Shown piece after piece: positions 18,418-27,712 of a stretch of DNA of 64,000 nucleotides. The notes beneath the pieces were generated by a model. It was not told the DNA's origin. It worked only from the letters and a program-made list of their open reading frames with translations, and did not search any database. This DNA is from Helicobacter sp. (lineage in GTDB: Bacteria > Campylobacterota > Campylobacteria > Campylobacterales > Helicobacteraceae): the NCBI RefSeq assembly GCF_022511165.1, contig NZ_JAFLSB010000001.1, forward strand, positions 9,135 through 73,134, given 5' to 3'. The translations under genes were made by a program, and so were the position numbers. Within the stretch, counting starts at the first letter, position 1, and every line of letters starts with the position of its first letter.

Positions 18418-18433
18418 TTATTATTAATAATAA
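18418..18433. promoter_or_regulatory. Fur-box-like palindrome upstream of the TonB receptor
   Basis: TTATTATTAATAATAA is a perfect 16-bp palindrome, 74 bp before the receptor start. It closely resembles the H. pylori Fur consensus TAATAATnATTATTA. Iron-dependent repression of the receptor is the natural inference. Confidence 0.6.
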
Positions 18434-18616
18434 AATAAGAAGGAGCATTATGGGTATTAAAATATATTAAAATAGGGATTTTTAAATTCATATTAGATGA
18501 TAAAATATTGAGCTTTAAAATAAGAAAAGAAATTATTTTTATATATAAGCCTTAAATAGTGTTAAAAATAGGAGCATTACAAAATCTTTATTTTAAAGAT
18601 ATTACTTTTAAATTAG

Positions 18617-18649
18617 AAATGTAGAATCAGCGCTTGAGATTCTACATTT
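18617..18649 (-). terminator. Long hairpin between the TonB-like gene and the receptor
   Basis: A 12-bp perfect stem (AAATGTAGAATC, 18617-18628, pairing with 18638-18649) with a 9-base loop lies 106 bp past the stop of the TonB-like gene. On the minus strand it is followed by an AT-rich stretch without a clean T run, so termination is likely but not textbook. The arms contain the GATTCT/GAATCT word common in this genome. The rest of 18345-18754 holds only the receptor leader and no other gene. Confidence 0.55.
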
Positions 18650-18754
18650 TGTTTTGTTTTAAATAAAGAATCTAACAAAATAAGAAAGCAAGATTCTTAA
18701 AAACTCAATAAAATAAGCAACCCAACTTAAAAAACAAAACTTTGGTGATAGATT

Positions 18755-19498
18755 CTAATATCCATAATAAGTAAGCCCATAGCTCACAAAAATGCGAATC
18801 TTTGTCTTTGTACTTGGGTGGGGATAGTCTTTATAGGCAATCTCAATTGTGCGCTCACTATTGCGATCTAAAAGCATATAATCTGATGAAAGAATGATTT
18901 TTAATCCACTAATATCGCCATTTGGGTGAAGGTAGAATTCTACCGCACTTACCCCCTGCTGTCCTAAACGAATAGCGCTTGGGGGGTATTGCAAATAACG
19001 TTGCGTAATGCGCCCGATATTTCTTAGATTATTGACTAAAAATTCTTGTTCGGCTAAGCCATAGTCTCCAAACTCCTCGCCATAAAGCTCCTCAATATCG
19101 CGTCTAACGATTTTATTCACGCTAGGAAATTTTTTCAAAGCCTGCAGAGAACTGCTATTGTTATTATTTTGCACCGCTTTGCCCTTGCCATCATAGAGAC
19201 TTAAAGATTGTAAATCAAAGCTCTCTTGCGCGTGGGGATTACTTTGTGCCTTAGGGGATATGCTCAAAGGAGTAGATAAAGAATCTTGTTCTTGTGATTC
19301 TTGGGTTTGTTCGCCATTCCCTAGAATCTGAAACCCTGCCACTTTCATATGTGCTTCTTTTGAAGTACCTTTTTTGAACTGCATCGAAGTAAAATGCACA
19401 AAAAGTAGCCCATAAATCACAAGATGAATAATTAAAGAAAGAAAAAGCCATAACCACAAATATGAGCGAGGTTGCAAGGTAAGGGTATGTGGAGACAT
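18755..19498 (-). CDS. TonB-like energy-transducer protein
   Basis: 247 residues from the ATG at 19498 (a GTG one codon earlier is possible). A single N-terminal transmembrane helix (about residues 14-36, LWLWLFLSLIIHLVIYGLLF) is followed by a periplasmic linker rich in Q, S and N and a C-terminal TonB domain (about 170-247, with QYPPSAIRLGQQGVSAVEFYLHPNG). It would couple the proton-motive force to the TonB receptors. Its ATG overlaps the fliO stop (TGATG), so it ends the fliN-fliO operon, as in H. pylori (HP0582 region, from memory). No exbB/exbD lie nearby. Confidence 0.78.
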   Translation of the reverse strand: MSPHTLTLQPRSYLWLWLFLSLIIHLVIYGLLFVHFTSMQFKKGTSKEAHMKVAGFQILGNGEQTQESQEQDSLSTPLSISPKAQSNPHAQESFDLQSLSLYDGKGKAVQNNNNSSSLQALKKFPSVNKIVRRDIEELYGEEFGDYGLAEQEFLVNNLRNIGRITQRYLQYPPSAIRLGQQGVSAVEFYLHPNGDISGLKIILSSDYMLLDRNSERTIEIAYKDYPHPSTKTKIRIFVSYGLTYYGY

Positions 19499-20424
19499 CA
19501 CAGCTTAGTATTCTTATCAGTATGGAGGTATTTAGAAAGTCTCTCTTGCTTTTGTTCTAAAAGCTTAGCAAACTGATCATCAAAGCGCGATTGCTCTTCA
19601 AGGGTGATATTTTGAGGAATTGGATAGCGATCAATAAGTGTTGTGCTTGTTGCGCCAATCAAAATCAAATACCGATAGCCATTAGATTCAATAGTAAGAA
19701 TCTTATGCTTAGAATCAAGATTCTTTTGTGAGACAACTTCGATTTTTGTAGGGTCAAATAATTCCTGCTTTGGCATAATAGAGGCAAAATAGCTCCTAAA
19801 AGGCTTTTTATGCACCATATATCGCTTCACAACCCATAGCACAAGCACAAGAAAAGCCATTACTCCTAATACCGCCACATAACGCCAAGTATCAATTCCT
19901 AGATCATTTTTAAATGGAATGAGAGTATCAAGCATACCATCATTTTTCTCTATGGGTTTAGGAGTGGGAGCTGAAGTGATAGGCTGGGGTGTAATATCAA
20001 TTGTTGGAATCTGCGCTTGATGAGGCGTTTGAAGCAATACATCAAGCTCACTTGGTGGAGGGGTGATTCTCACAAAGGTAATCTTAAAAGCACGTGGGGC
20101 TTTGCTCACTTGCACATCAATAAGGCGCGGGTCGCCTACGCCAAGGATATAGAGATTTTCTTTTACATTAAAAATCTGCACTTCATTCATAAAAAAACCA
20201 CGCAAATTTTGATTATGAGCCTTTGCTTGCAAGCTAGGAAAAATCACGCCCTTATAGCCTTCTTGCGCGGTGAGATGAGGAGACTTCTCGTATGTGTCCT
20301 CAAGGTTTAAGAGTATCTCAAGTGAATCTGTATCTTGCTTTATCTCAAAATCGCTTACTCTCGCATCTGCATAAAGAATATGCAAAATAGATACAAGACA
20401 TATAAACACTCTGTGCCATTTCAT
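19498..20424 (-). CDS. fliO: Flagellar export protein FliO
   Basis: 308 residues. Residues 1-20 form a signal peptide, then a periplasmic beta-rich domain, a proline-rich linker, one transmembrane helix (about 180-200) and a cytoplasmic domain. The segment VVSQKNLDSKHKILTIESN followed by YRYLILIGATSTTLI is the FliO fold. FliO stabilises FliP assembly in the flagellar type III export gate. The long periplasmic domain is the form seen in Helicobacter and Campylobacter. It lies 17 bp after fliN and overlaps the TonB-like gene by one base. Confidence 0.82.
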   Translation of the reverse strand: MKWHRVFICLVSILHILYADARVSDFEIKQDTDSLEILLNLEDTYEKSPHLTAQEGYKGVIFPSLQAKAHNQNLRGFFMNEVQIFNVKENLYILGVGDPRLIDVQVSKAPRAFKITFVRITPPPSELDVLLQTPHQAQIPTIDITPQPITSAPTPKPIEKNDGMLDTLIPFKNDLGIDTWRYVAVLGVMAFLVLVLWVVKRYMVHKKPFRSYFASIMPKQELFDPTKIEVVSQKNLDSKHKILTIESNGYRYLILIGATSTTLIDRYPIPQNITLEEQSRFDDQFAKLLEQKQERLSKYLHTDKNTKL

Positions 20425-20441
20425 ACGCTATACCAAAATAA

Positions 20442-20792
20442 TTATTGCTCACGCGTAAGATAATATACAATCGCATTAGAATCTAAAATTTCATTGATAC
20501 GAATGGCTAAGTTACGCTCATACACCATTACTTCGCCTTTGCCAATCACACGTCCATTAATAAATATCTCGATACTCTCTCCTGCGGGCTTACCAAGATC
20601 GATGATAGAGCCTTTTTCAAAGCGTAAAACCTCTCCTAAGGGAATCTTTGTATTGCCAAGCTCAGCATTAAACAAAACATCCATATCTAAAAGCCCTGTG
20701 TATTTGTTCATCACATCTTCAAGATATGTAGCAAGCTCTATATCTTTGGCTGAATGAATACGTTGTTTATCTAAGATACTCTCTCCAGCCAT
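20442..20792 (-). CDS. fliN: Flagellar motor switch protein FliN
   Basis: 116 residues. The SpoA domain occupies the C-terminal half: MDVLFNAELGNTKIPLGEVL, SIIDLGKPAGESIEIFINGR, then the conserved KGEVMVYERNLAIRI. FliN builds the cytoplasmic C-ring of the flagellar motor and binds the export ATPase complex. The ATG is preceded by AAAGGAG. It lies 18 bp after the CheX-like gene and 17 bp before fliO. Confidence 0.95.
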   Translation of the reverse strand: MAGESILDKQRIHSAKDIELATYLEDVMNKYTGLLDMDVLFNAELGNTKIPLGEVLRFEKGSIIDLGKPAGESIEIFINGRVIGKGEVMVYERNLAIRINEILDSNAIVYYLTREQ

Positions 20793-20810
20793 TACAACTC
20801 CTTTAATCGA

Positions 20811-21215
20811 TTAATTTACGCGTCTCATATAAATACTGCATCGCCCATCATCAAGCCGAAAATGCAAGCCGTGATCGTGATTTTTAATCAATCGATGCCC
20901 CAAAAATTCAGGGGTGGAAATATCAAAACTTTTACCAAAATCTTGTGCCATAACCTTTGCTCTACCAACTGTAAGATTTGCAAGCTCTTTTGCCATATCC
21001 TCTAATGCTTGCTCACTTGGATTATGATCACCCAAAAACTCTCTACAAAAAATACGCAAAAATACTTTATCAAAAAGTAAAAATACATCATTATGTGTGC
21101 CAATCATACTGATTCTACTCAAATAGCCTTTTTTAAGTGGCATTATCGAATCAGTGGGCGTCTTGTTAATACTCTTTTGGATAACGTCAAAAAAACTACG
21201 ATGAATAGTATCCAT
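20811..21215 (-). CDS. CheX-like chemotaxis phosphatase
   Basis: 134 residues with the CheC/CheX/FliY phosphatase fold. The active-site pattern ExxN is present as Glu77-Leu-Ala-Asn80 in AKELANLTVGRAK, and the second half carries LHFRLDDGRCSIYMRR. CheX-type proteins dephosphorylate CheY-P. Its place directly before fliN and fliO in one minus-strand operon supports a role at the motor switch. A single-domain CheX may act as a monomer or dimer. The name is by family only. Confidence 0.72.
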   Translation of the reverse strand: MDTIHRSFFDVIQKSINKTPTDSIMPLKKGYLSRISMIGTHNDVFLLFDKVFLRIFCREFLGDHNPSEQALEDMAKELANLTVGRAKVMAQDFGKSFDISTPEFLGHRLIKNHDHGLHFRLDDGRCSIYMRRVN

Positions 21216-21274
21216 TACAAACCACCTATGACCTATGAAATAAGTTACGTATTATACAACATTATTCTTTATAT

Positions 21275-21946
21275 TCAAATAGCTTTAAAATTACTCTTAT
21301 TTTGACAAAATCTACTGACAAAACATTGCTCGCATATTGGCTTTAATGCCTTGCAGGTATAACGTCCAAAAAGCACAAAAGCTTGATGAAGTGTGCTAAG
21401 CTGCGTTTTAAACAACTGCGTAAGCTCTTGTTCGGTTTGTTTTGCGCTTTTTGCCCCACTCAAACCTAAGCGATGAGAAACGCGAAAAACGTGCGTATCC
21501 ACTGCCATATAATTTTGCTCAAAAAATTCTATAAGCACCACATTAGCCGTTTTTTGCCCTACACCCGCGAGGGTTTTAAGCTCTTCTTGAGTTATAGGAA
21601 TATTGCCATCAAAATCATTCATTACTTGATTTGCCATTGCTTTTAAATGCTTTGCTTTATTGTTAAAAAATGAAACAGATTTAATAAGTTCTTTTATCTC
21701 CTCTATATCTGCTTTGGCTAAACTTGCTACATTAGGAAAAGACTTAAAAAGCGCAGGAGTTACAAGATTCACGCGTTTATCAGTGCATTGAGCAGAAAGC
21801 ATCACACATACCAACAATTCATAAAGATTATGATAAATAAGCTCTGTTTTGGCATTAGCATACTGCTCCAAAAAAAGTGCTTTAATGATTGGAATATCCT
21901 TTTTTTTGCATTTTTTAAATGGTGTTTTTGCTTTAGAATCTGCCAT
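21275..21946 (-). CDS. nth: Endonuclease III (DNA glycosylase/AP lyase)
   Basis: 223 residues from the ATG at 21946, preceded by AGGG; an upstream in-frame ATG at 21985 overlaps the FeoA-like gene. Nth removes oxidised pyrimidines. It has the helix-hairpin-helix LAGVGQKTANVVL with its lysine, the catalytic aspartate in AVDTHVFRVSHRLGL, and the 4Fe-4S ligands C-x6-C-x2-C-x5-C in the segment KALKPICEQCFVSRFC. Same strand, 7 bp after the FeoA-like gene. Confidence 0.95.
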   Translation of the reverse strand: MADSKAKTPFKKCKKKDIPIIKALFLEQYANAKTELIYHNLYELLVCVMLSAQCTDKRVNLVTPALFKSFPNVASLAKADIEEIKELIKSVSFFNNKAKHLKAMANQVMNDFDGNIPITQEELKTLAGVGQKTANVVLIEFFEQNYMAVDTHVFRVSHRLGLSGAKSAKQTEQELTQLFKTQLSTLHQAFVLFGRYTCKALKPICEQCFVSRFCQNKSNFKAI

Positions 21947-21953
21947 AATAGCC

Positions 21954-22196
21954 CTAACTTGCCTTATTTTCAAGCACTTCAACAATAATCATTTTTGCTT
22001 CACTATCGCGTAATGCCACCTGTGTACCCTCAATGAGAATCACCACCGCCAAACGTCTAAAAGAATGGTTCACAACCTGACATATTTTATCTTTAACAAT
22101 ACCAAAAGACATAAGGCGATCACACAATGCCTCATCTTTAGCCTCGCAGGAGATAATTTTGCATTTTGCGCCTAACGCGCATTCATAGAGTGTCAT
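21954..22196 (-). CDS. FeoA-domain protein
   Basis: 80 residues forming one SH3-like FeoA domain: LYECALGAKCKIISC, RLMSFGIVKDKICQVVNHS, VVILIEGTQVALRDSEA. FeoA proteins modulate the FeoB ferrous iron permease. feoB is not in this window, so this is a stand-alone FeoA upstream of nth, with a 7-bp gap. It could also be a FeoA-like accessory for another transporter. Confidence 0.8.
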   Translation of the reverse strand: MTLYECALGAKCKIISCEAKDEALCDRLMSFGIVKDKICQVVNHSFRRLAVVILIEGTQVALRDSEAKMIIVEVLENKAS

Positions 22197-22339
22197 TTTA
22201 TCCCTTTTTTGTTTTATTATTTCATTTCACTTGTGCTAACGCTATGATTTACTACCTTTAAAAACACAAAAAAGATTCTATACTAAATAAAATAACAAGA
22301 TTGCTCCCCATTTTTACTTCTTCCTCAAAATTAAATAAT

Positions 22340-25300
22340 TTATTCTTGCTGCGGCAAGTTTGGCTCATTGACTACATTTTCATCATTTACATCTTCATTT
22401 TTTGAATTTGCACTAGGGAGATTGGCCTGCTCTTTAGGAAGGGAGGATAACTCATTATCTTTTTCTAATGCAGGTGAGTTAAGCATATCAAAACCTTCAG
22501 CCCTCCCTCCTACATCTGCTCCAATCGCCTCGACTAAACCATTTAAGAGATTATCAACTGGCTTTAAGATTCTACCCACCATCTCAAAAGGGCTTGTAAG
22601 AATATCTTTAAACACACTCACTTCACTTTTTGGATCATCAAGTGTGCCTTTCATCACAATCCCTGTCGAAAATTTCCCATCATCGCCTAAAATCACATAG
22701 CCCACTAATGGAATCTTATCCACAATATCCGCAAGTGTTTTAAGCGTAGAGGCTTTAAGCACCACATCAAGCTCTCGATTTTTAAGATTCACTAATCCTC
22801 CACCCTCCACATCAATGGAGCTTCCTATCAAGTTAATATTATCAAGCACCAAATATTGATCATTTAAGACAAAATCTACTTTGCCTTTTTTAATTTCATA
22901 GCCATTTGCGCCAAGCCCGGGCTTACGAAAAGTCAGCAATGCTGGCACCGTATCAATGAGTGCTAAAATATTTTGCACGATAACCAAATTCTTATAAGTC
23001 GTATTTTGCATACTAATTTCACCCTTTAACGTTCCCTCATCATAAACACCCTTAAAATTAAAAAGTCCGCCATCAAAAATATCACTTTGCCACACACGAT
23101 TCAAAAATTTATCGCTAAAATTGCTTAATCTCACATCTGCGCGAGAATACGCCATATCCACATTTGCCACACCATTGCCATACACAACATCAGCGCGTAT
23201 CATATCATCACGCAAAGAAAAAGAGGCATTATCCGCGGGGATTACATATCCGCCAAGATGAAAATCTATATTGCGTGCCTCAAGGTAAGTAATATGTGGA
23301 GAGAGCTTGTTTTCACGCTCATATCGCCTTTTTGCTCGAATAAATGCTTCTCTTTCCTCGCGCTCTTTTGGGCTTAGCTTCTCTCCACTCTCATTTTCTT
23401 GATTAATTTGCTTTAATACCGGAATCTGGCTTGAAAACACCTCATCAATATGCAAATCATAGCCATTGAGGATAATCTTAACGACATTCCCCTCTTTTAT
23501 TAGCGCAAATTTTCTCTCATTTGTGCCAATAAAAATACCATGCTCGTTGATTCTACCCTCCAAAGAAAGAGCGCTTAGAATCTTGCCATTTTTATCATAA
23601 AGTGGATAGGTGAGATTATGCACATTGCCATTAAGATATATGGTATCAAAGTCTTTGCTTTGGACTTTAAGTGTGCCTTGTGATATGCCAAAATACTGCA
23701 AAATAGGCGAATACGCATAAATTTTTGCAATATCACTCAACTCAAAAATACTCTCTTCTCCTATGCGGATAATTAACCCAAAATCTGGCAAAGTAATGAC
23801 TTTTTGCTTACCCATATCCCCCACAATGTTAATTTTTTTCATCTTATTTTTATCAATTTTTAAAATCGCTTCACTAAAGCCCTTTTGTGATTCCTCATAA
23901 ATAGCTTTAATAATGCGTTTTGTAAGCTCATCGCTCCCTTTTGGAATCTTAGGCACATTTACCTTTTCAGAAAAACTCTGCGAAGTAAGCACAAATTTAT
24001 CAATGATAAAATTCCCCTGCAACTTGTCATTTTGCATATTCCATAAGAGATTGAGTGTGCCTTGAATGCTTTTGGCATAATCAATCTTTGTGCTTAGAAT
24101 CTGCATATATGCCTTTGTCTTATCTTGCGCAAAAATGAGCTGTAATTGCTCTGTCTCTAGGTTTTGATTACCAATTTTGAAAGTCGTGTGTGCTGCACTG
24201 ATGCCGCCATTAAGCCATACTCTTGTTTGATCCTTTTCATTTTGTATATCAATATCAAGCTTAACTTGCAAGGCAGAATCCGCACTTCTTAGGGGAAGAT
24301 TCACACCAAAGACTTGCAAAAGATTACTCAACGCATCATTAATATGTGCATTTTGGGAAAGGACTGAAACTTTTACCCCAAGAGGTTGGGTAAAGATATT
24401 ATTGATTGCCACTTCAGAGCCCTCAAGATTTATATCTGTAAAAAATGGCTCTTTAAGCAGAAAGCGCAAACTCTCATTGCGTATATACAAAATCACACGC
24501 GTTGCTTCAATAGGCTTAAGATTCTCTGCGAGATAAATTTTGGGGGATTCTATGGCTAAATCAAGTTCGAGTGTTTTTTGTAATTTTTCAAAAAAATGCT
24601 TATCAAGTGTGCTTTTAAACCGCAAAGAATGCAATTTTAACACATCATAATGCACTTTTTTAAAAAGCCAATCATTGAGCGTTTGATTTTTAAGTTTCAA
24701 AATAAAGGGCTTAAGGGCGTCTAAATCATACAAATGCGATGATGATGCCTCTAGGGCAATCTTAGAAAAATCTGTAACCGCACGCACATAAAGTGTAGGT
24801 TGCTCTTTGTCATCTGTTGATTCTTTAGGAGAAATGCTCACATCAGCCTCAATAGCCTTTCTTGCACCTCTATAAAAGAGTCTGCCCTGCATTTGCAGAC
24901 CAAAAGGAAGAATATCAAGCTGTGTAATGTGTAATTCTGTAGCTTTGTCATTCTCTTCTATGGCAAATCGCGCGATAAGCTTTGGGAAATTAATAAAATA
25001 TTCTTTGCCATCATAATGCACACTACGCGGGAGATTATCTGCAAAAACAATTTGTTCAATATCAAGCTTTTCAAAATATGAAAGAACGAGCAAAAATCTT
25101 TTTACCCAGCCTAATATTTCATCAGCACTCATTGGCGCATCATCTTCATCGTCTTCTTGCGAGGTGGTATCTGTGGATTGCAAAGCGGTGAGATTAAGCG
25201 TATCAATGTGCAAAATAAACTTGTTATTTAATCTAAGATAGAATCCCTGCACTTGAATCTTGCCAAAGCTCATAGATTGGCTGTAAATGCCATTGGAGAG

Positions 25301-25399
25301 AATCTTGTATCCCATAATGGAGAGTGTAAGCACAATGCCCAAAAAAATCACAATACTTACAATACTTTTAGATTTGATTTTTATCATTGCCATAACCAT
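22340..25399 (-). CDS. Large AsmA/YhdP-like periplasmic membrane-anchored protein
   Basis: About 1019 residues. One N-terminal transmembrane helix (around residues 10-32) anchors a very long beta-rich periplasmic domain; the C-terminal part with VEGGGLVNLKNRELDVVLKA and PLVGYVILGDDGKFS is the AsmA-like C-terminal domain. Proteins of this type form bridge-like lipid transport channels between the inner and outer membranes. The tail is low-complexity (acidic, N/E/P rich). Three ATGs lie within five codons (25399, 25393, 25387). Its 5' end overlaps the 5' end of divergent mltG by about 65 bp. It holds the same place as the large protein preceding mltG in H. pylori. Confidence 0.8.
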   Translation of the reverse strand: MVMAMIKIKSKSIVSIVIFLGIVLTLSIMGYKILSNGIYSQSMSFGKIQVQGFYLRLNNKFILHIDTLNLTALQSTDTTSQEDDEDDAPMSADEILGWVKRFLLVLSYFEKLDIEQIVFADNLPRSVHYDGKEYFINFPKLIARFAIEENDKATELHITQLDILPFGLQMQGRLFYRGARKAIEADVSISPKESTDDKEQPTLYVRAVTDFSKIALEASSSHLYDLDALKPFILKLKNQTLNDWLFKKVHYDVLKLHSLRFKSTLDKHFFEKLQKTLELDLAIESPKIYLAENLKPIEATRVILYIRNESLRFLLKEPFFTDINLEGSEVAINNIFTQPLGVKVSVLSQNAHINDALSNLLQVFGVNLPLRSADSALQVKLDIDIQNEKDQTRVWLNGGISAAHTTFKIGNQNLETEQLQLIFAQDKTKAYMQILSTKIDYAKSIQGTLNLLWNMQNDKLQGNFIIDKFVLTSQSFSEKVNVPKIPKGSDELTKRIIKAIYEESQKGFSEAILKIDKNKMKKINIVGDMGKQKVITLPDFGLIIRIGEESIFELSDIAKIYAYSPILQYFGISQGTLKVQSKDFDTIYLNGNVHNLTYPLYDKNGKILSALSLEGRINEHGIFIGTNERKFALIKEGNVVKIILNGYDLHIDEVFSSQIPVLKQINQENESGEKLSPKEREEREAFIRAKRRYERENKLSPHITYLEARNIDFHLGGYVIPADNASFSLRDDMIRADVVYGNGVANVDMAYSRADVRLSNFSDKFLNRVWQSDIFDGGLFNFKGVYDEGTLKGEISMQNTTYKNLVIVQNILALIDTVPALLTFRKPGLGANGYEIKKGKVDFVLNDQYLVLDNINLIGSSIDVEGGGLVNLKNRELDVVLKASTLKTLADIVDKIPLVGYVILGDDGKFSTGIVMKGTLDDPKSEVSVFKDILTSPFEMVGRILKPVDNLLNGLVEAIGADVGGRAEGFDMLNSPALEKDNELSSLPKEQANLPSANSKNEDVNDENVVNEPNLPQQE

Positions 25400-26264
25400 T
25401 CTATTCTATTTACTTCAACCTGTGCAAACACAACGTATATTAGATATGCCCAAAGGCTCACTTACTAAAATTATAACATACTTAAACGACAATGGGGGAC
25501 ATTTCAATAAGCTTGATAGTCTTTTTATTCGTTTTTTGGGGCAACCCCAAAGTGGATTTATTGATATGAAAGCTGAAGTATTGCCTAAAGGAGCATTTTT
25601 TAAAGCACTTGTAAGCTCAAAAGCAGCGACAAAGGAGGTTACGCTTATTCCGGGTGAGACAATGTATTATTTTATCCGTATTTTGGCACAAGCCCTCTCA
25701 CTCTCACCCCAATCCTTGCAAGAAGCCTATGATAAATACTTTCCTTACCCCGATGGAGTTATTTTTCCAGATACTTATAGTCTTCCTGTTGGGATAAATG
25801 AAGATGAGACAATGAAGATTCTCTATCATCTTTCAATGAAACGACACGAACAAGAAGCCATAAAACTCTGTGGCACATATGATGAGAAGGAGTGGTTTAA
25901 AAATGTCGCTATTGCCTCTGTGGTGCAAAAAGAAGCAGCAAATAATGAAGAAATGCCTATTGTAGCGGCTGTGGTGTTTAATCGTTTGAAAAAAAATATG
26001 CCTTTGCAAATGGACGGCTCACTCAATTATGGGCAATACTCTCATAGCAAGGTAACACCTGAACGCATTCGTAATGATGACAGCCCCTATAACACTTACA
26101 AACATAAAGGTGTGCCACCTTTTCCTTCCGGGAGCGTAAGCTTACAAGCTTTAGAGGCTGTGTTTAACCCAGCGCAGGTAGATTATCTCTATTTTGTGCG
26201 AGATAGAGCAACAGGGACGCATAAATTCAGCAAAACTTATGAGGAACATCGTAGCCATTTTTAA
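25335..26264 (+). CDS. mltG: Endolytic transglycosylase MltG
   Basis: 309 residues from the ATG at 25335, which begins MPKKITILTILLDL and starts a transmembrane helix; a GGAG lies 12 bases upstream. The YceG domain has VIFPDTYSLP, the catalytic glutamate in IASVVQKEAANNEE and VVFNRLKKNMPLQMDGS. MltG cuts nascent glycan strands and so sets their length. The ORF could start 16 codons earlier, which would enlarge an already unusual head-to-head overlap with the AsmA-like gene. Confidence 0.9.
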   Translation: MPKKITILTILLDLIFIIAITILFYLLQPVQTQRILDMPKGSLTKIITYLNDNGGHFNKLDSLFIRFLGQPQSGFIDMKAEVLPKGAFFKALVSSKAATKEVTLIPGETMYYFIRILAQALSLSPQSLQEAYDKYFPYPDGVIFPDTYSLPVGINEDETMKILYHLSMKRHEQEAIKLCGTYDEKEWFKNVAIASVVQKEAANNEEMPIVAAVVFNRLKKNMPLQMDGSLNYGQYSHSKVTPERIRNDDSPYNTYKHKGVPPFPSGSVSLQALEAVFNPAQVDYLYFVRDRATGTHKFSKTYEEHRSHF

Positions 26265-26392
26265 GTTTTATTTGCTTTTAAGTTAAATTATTTCATAGTT
26301 AGCAAATTAAATTTTTGTTTAACTTTTATTATTTTCAAGTTATTTTTTGAACAATTTTTAATCAAGAGTAAAGAATAAGGGCAAATAAGGTA

Positions 26393-27352
26393 ATGATGTT
26401 TAATAAGATTGCTATCATAGGAGGTTCGGGCAATGTCGGCTCCCACATCGCCTTTTTAGGTGCAATGAGAGGAGTGGCAAAAGAATTTCTCCTTTTTAGT
26501 ATCGATGTGCCTCGTTGTAAGGGTGTTGGGCTTGATATTTCACAGGCTGCAGCAATCTTTAATCTCCCTATTTATGTGCGAGGCTGTGAATCTTATGAGG
26601 AATTTGCTGAGTGTGAGATTATCATTATCACTGCAGGATTCCCACGCACCCCACAGATGAGTCGCGATGATTTATTACTCAAAAACGCACAAATTATGCA
26701 AGAAATTACACAAAATATTGCAAAAGTAGCTCCCAACGCATTGCTTATTGTTGTTTCAAATCCTCTTGATGCGATGTGTCTTGTGGCAAAAGAATGGAGT
26801 GGATTTGAAAAACATCGCGTAATAGGTATGGCAGGCATACTTGATAGTGCAAGGCTTACTTATGAAAGCAAAGTAATACTCAATGACTTTACAAAACATA
26901 TTGAATCTTATGTATTGGGAGCGCATAGTGATGATATGCTGCCTTTGTTGCGCCATTGTATGTGTGATGGCAAGAGCCTTACTGATGTATTAGACTCTCA
27001 AATGCAAGAGGAAGTGATAAAGCAAACAAAGGGTGGTGGAGCAAAGATTGTTGGCTACTATAAGCAAGGTAGTGCGTATTTTGCTCCTGCAAGTGGAGTG
27101 ATTAAAATGCTTGAGCTCATTGCTACTCCAAGAGAAGATGTGCTAGTATGTAGTGTCTATACAGAGGGTGAATACGATATGGAAGGTATTTATATTGGAC
27201 TTCCTATCAAATTGAGTAAACAAGGAGTAAAGCAAATTGTAGAGCTACCATTAAACGAACAAGAACAAAAAATGTTAAAAATCTCTGCATTAGGTATCAA
27301 AAAACAAGTTGAGATTCTTAAAAATAATGGATTGTTAAAAAAGAGAATCTAA
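26393..27352 (+). CDS. mdh: Malate dehydrogenase (LDH-like type)
   Basis: 319 residues. The N-terminal Rossmann motif is IAIIGGSGNVGSHIAF, followed by the substrate loop TAGFPRTPQMSRDDLL, whose arginines suit malate rather than lactate. The catalytic histidine lies in YVLGAHSDDMLPL. The cytoplasmic enzyme interconverts malate and oxaloacetate in the TCA cycle. The start may be either of two adjacent ATGs. It lies just upstream of oorDABC, as in C. jejuni, but without sucCD between them. Confidence 0.92.
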   Translation: MMFNKIAIIGGSGNVGSHIAFLGAMRGVAKEFLLFSIDVPRCKGVGLDISQAAAIFNLPIYVRGCESYEEFAECEIIIITAGFPRTPQMSRDDLLLKNAQIMQEITQNIAKVAPNALLIVVSNPLDAMCLVAKEWSGFEKHRVIGMAGILDSARLTYESKVILNDFTKHIESYVLGAHSDDMLPLLRHCMCDGKSLTDVLDSQMQEEVIKQTKGGGAKIVGYYKQGSAYFAPASGVIKMLELIATPREDVLVCSVYTEGEYDMEGIYIGLPIKLSKQGVKQIVELPLNEQEQKMLKISALGIKKQVEILKNNGLLKKRI

Positions 27353-27391
27353 GATAATATCACTTAAATTTTAGGTAAGAAAGGAAGGAAA

Positions 27392-27703
27392 ATGGGTATT
27401 AAAAAAGCACCGCAAAATGTGCCAGTATGGATTGATGAAACACGTTGCAAAGCGTGCGATGTATGTGTATCGCTTTGTCCAAGTGGCGTTTTAGGTATGA
27501 GAAAAGATGAGCATAGAATTTTGGGTAAAATCATCTCTGTGGCACACCCAGAGAGCTGCATTGGTTGTAGAGAATGTGAGCTACATTGCCCAGATTTTGC
27601 TATTTTTGTCGCCGATAAAGATGAATTTAAATTTGCTAAAGTCAGCAAAGAAGCACAAGAAAGAGCGGCAAAAGTCAAAGAAAATAAATTTATGGTTCTA
27701 TAA
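27392..27703 (+). CDS. oorD: 2-oxoglutarate:acceptor oxidoreductase, ferredoxin-like delta subunit
   Basis: 103 residues with two 4Fe-4S ferredoxin motifs: CKACDVCVSLCP and CIGCRECELHCP. It passes electrons from the TPP-containing subunits to the acceptor (ferredoxin or flavodoxin). The ribosome site GAAAGGAAGG precedes the ATG. It is the first gene of a tight four-gene operon, 9 bp from oorA. Confidence 0.95.
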   Translation: MGIKKAPQNVPVWIDETRCKACDVCVSLCPSGVLGMRKDEHRILGKIISVAHPESCIGCRECELHCPDFAIFVADKDEFKFAKVSKEAQERAAKVKENKFMVL

Positions 27704-27712
27704 GGAGAGAGT

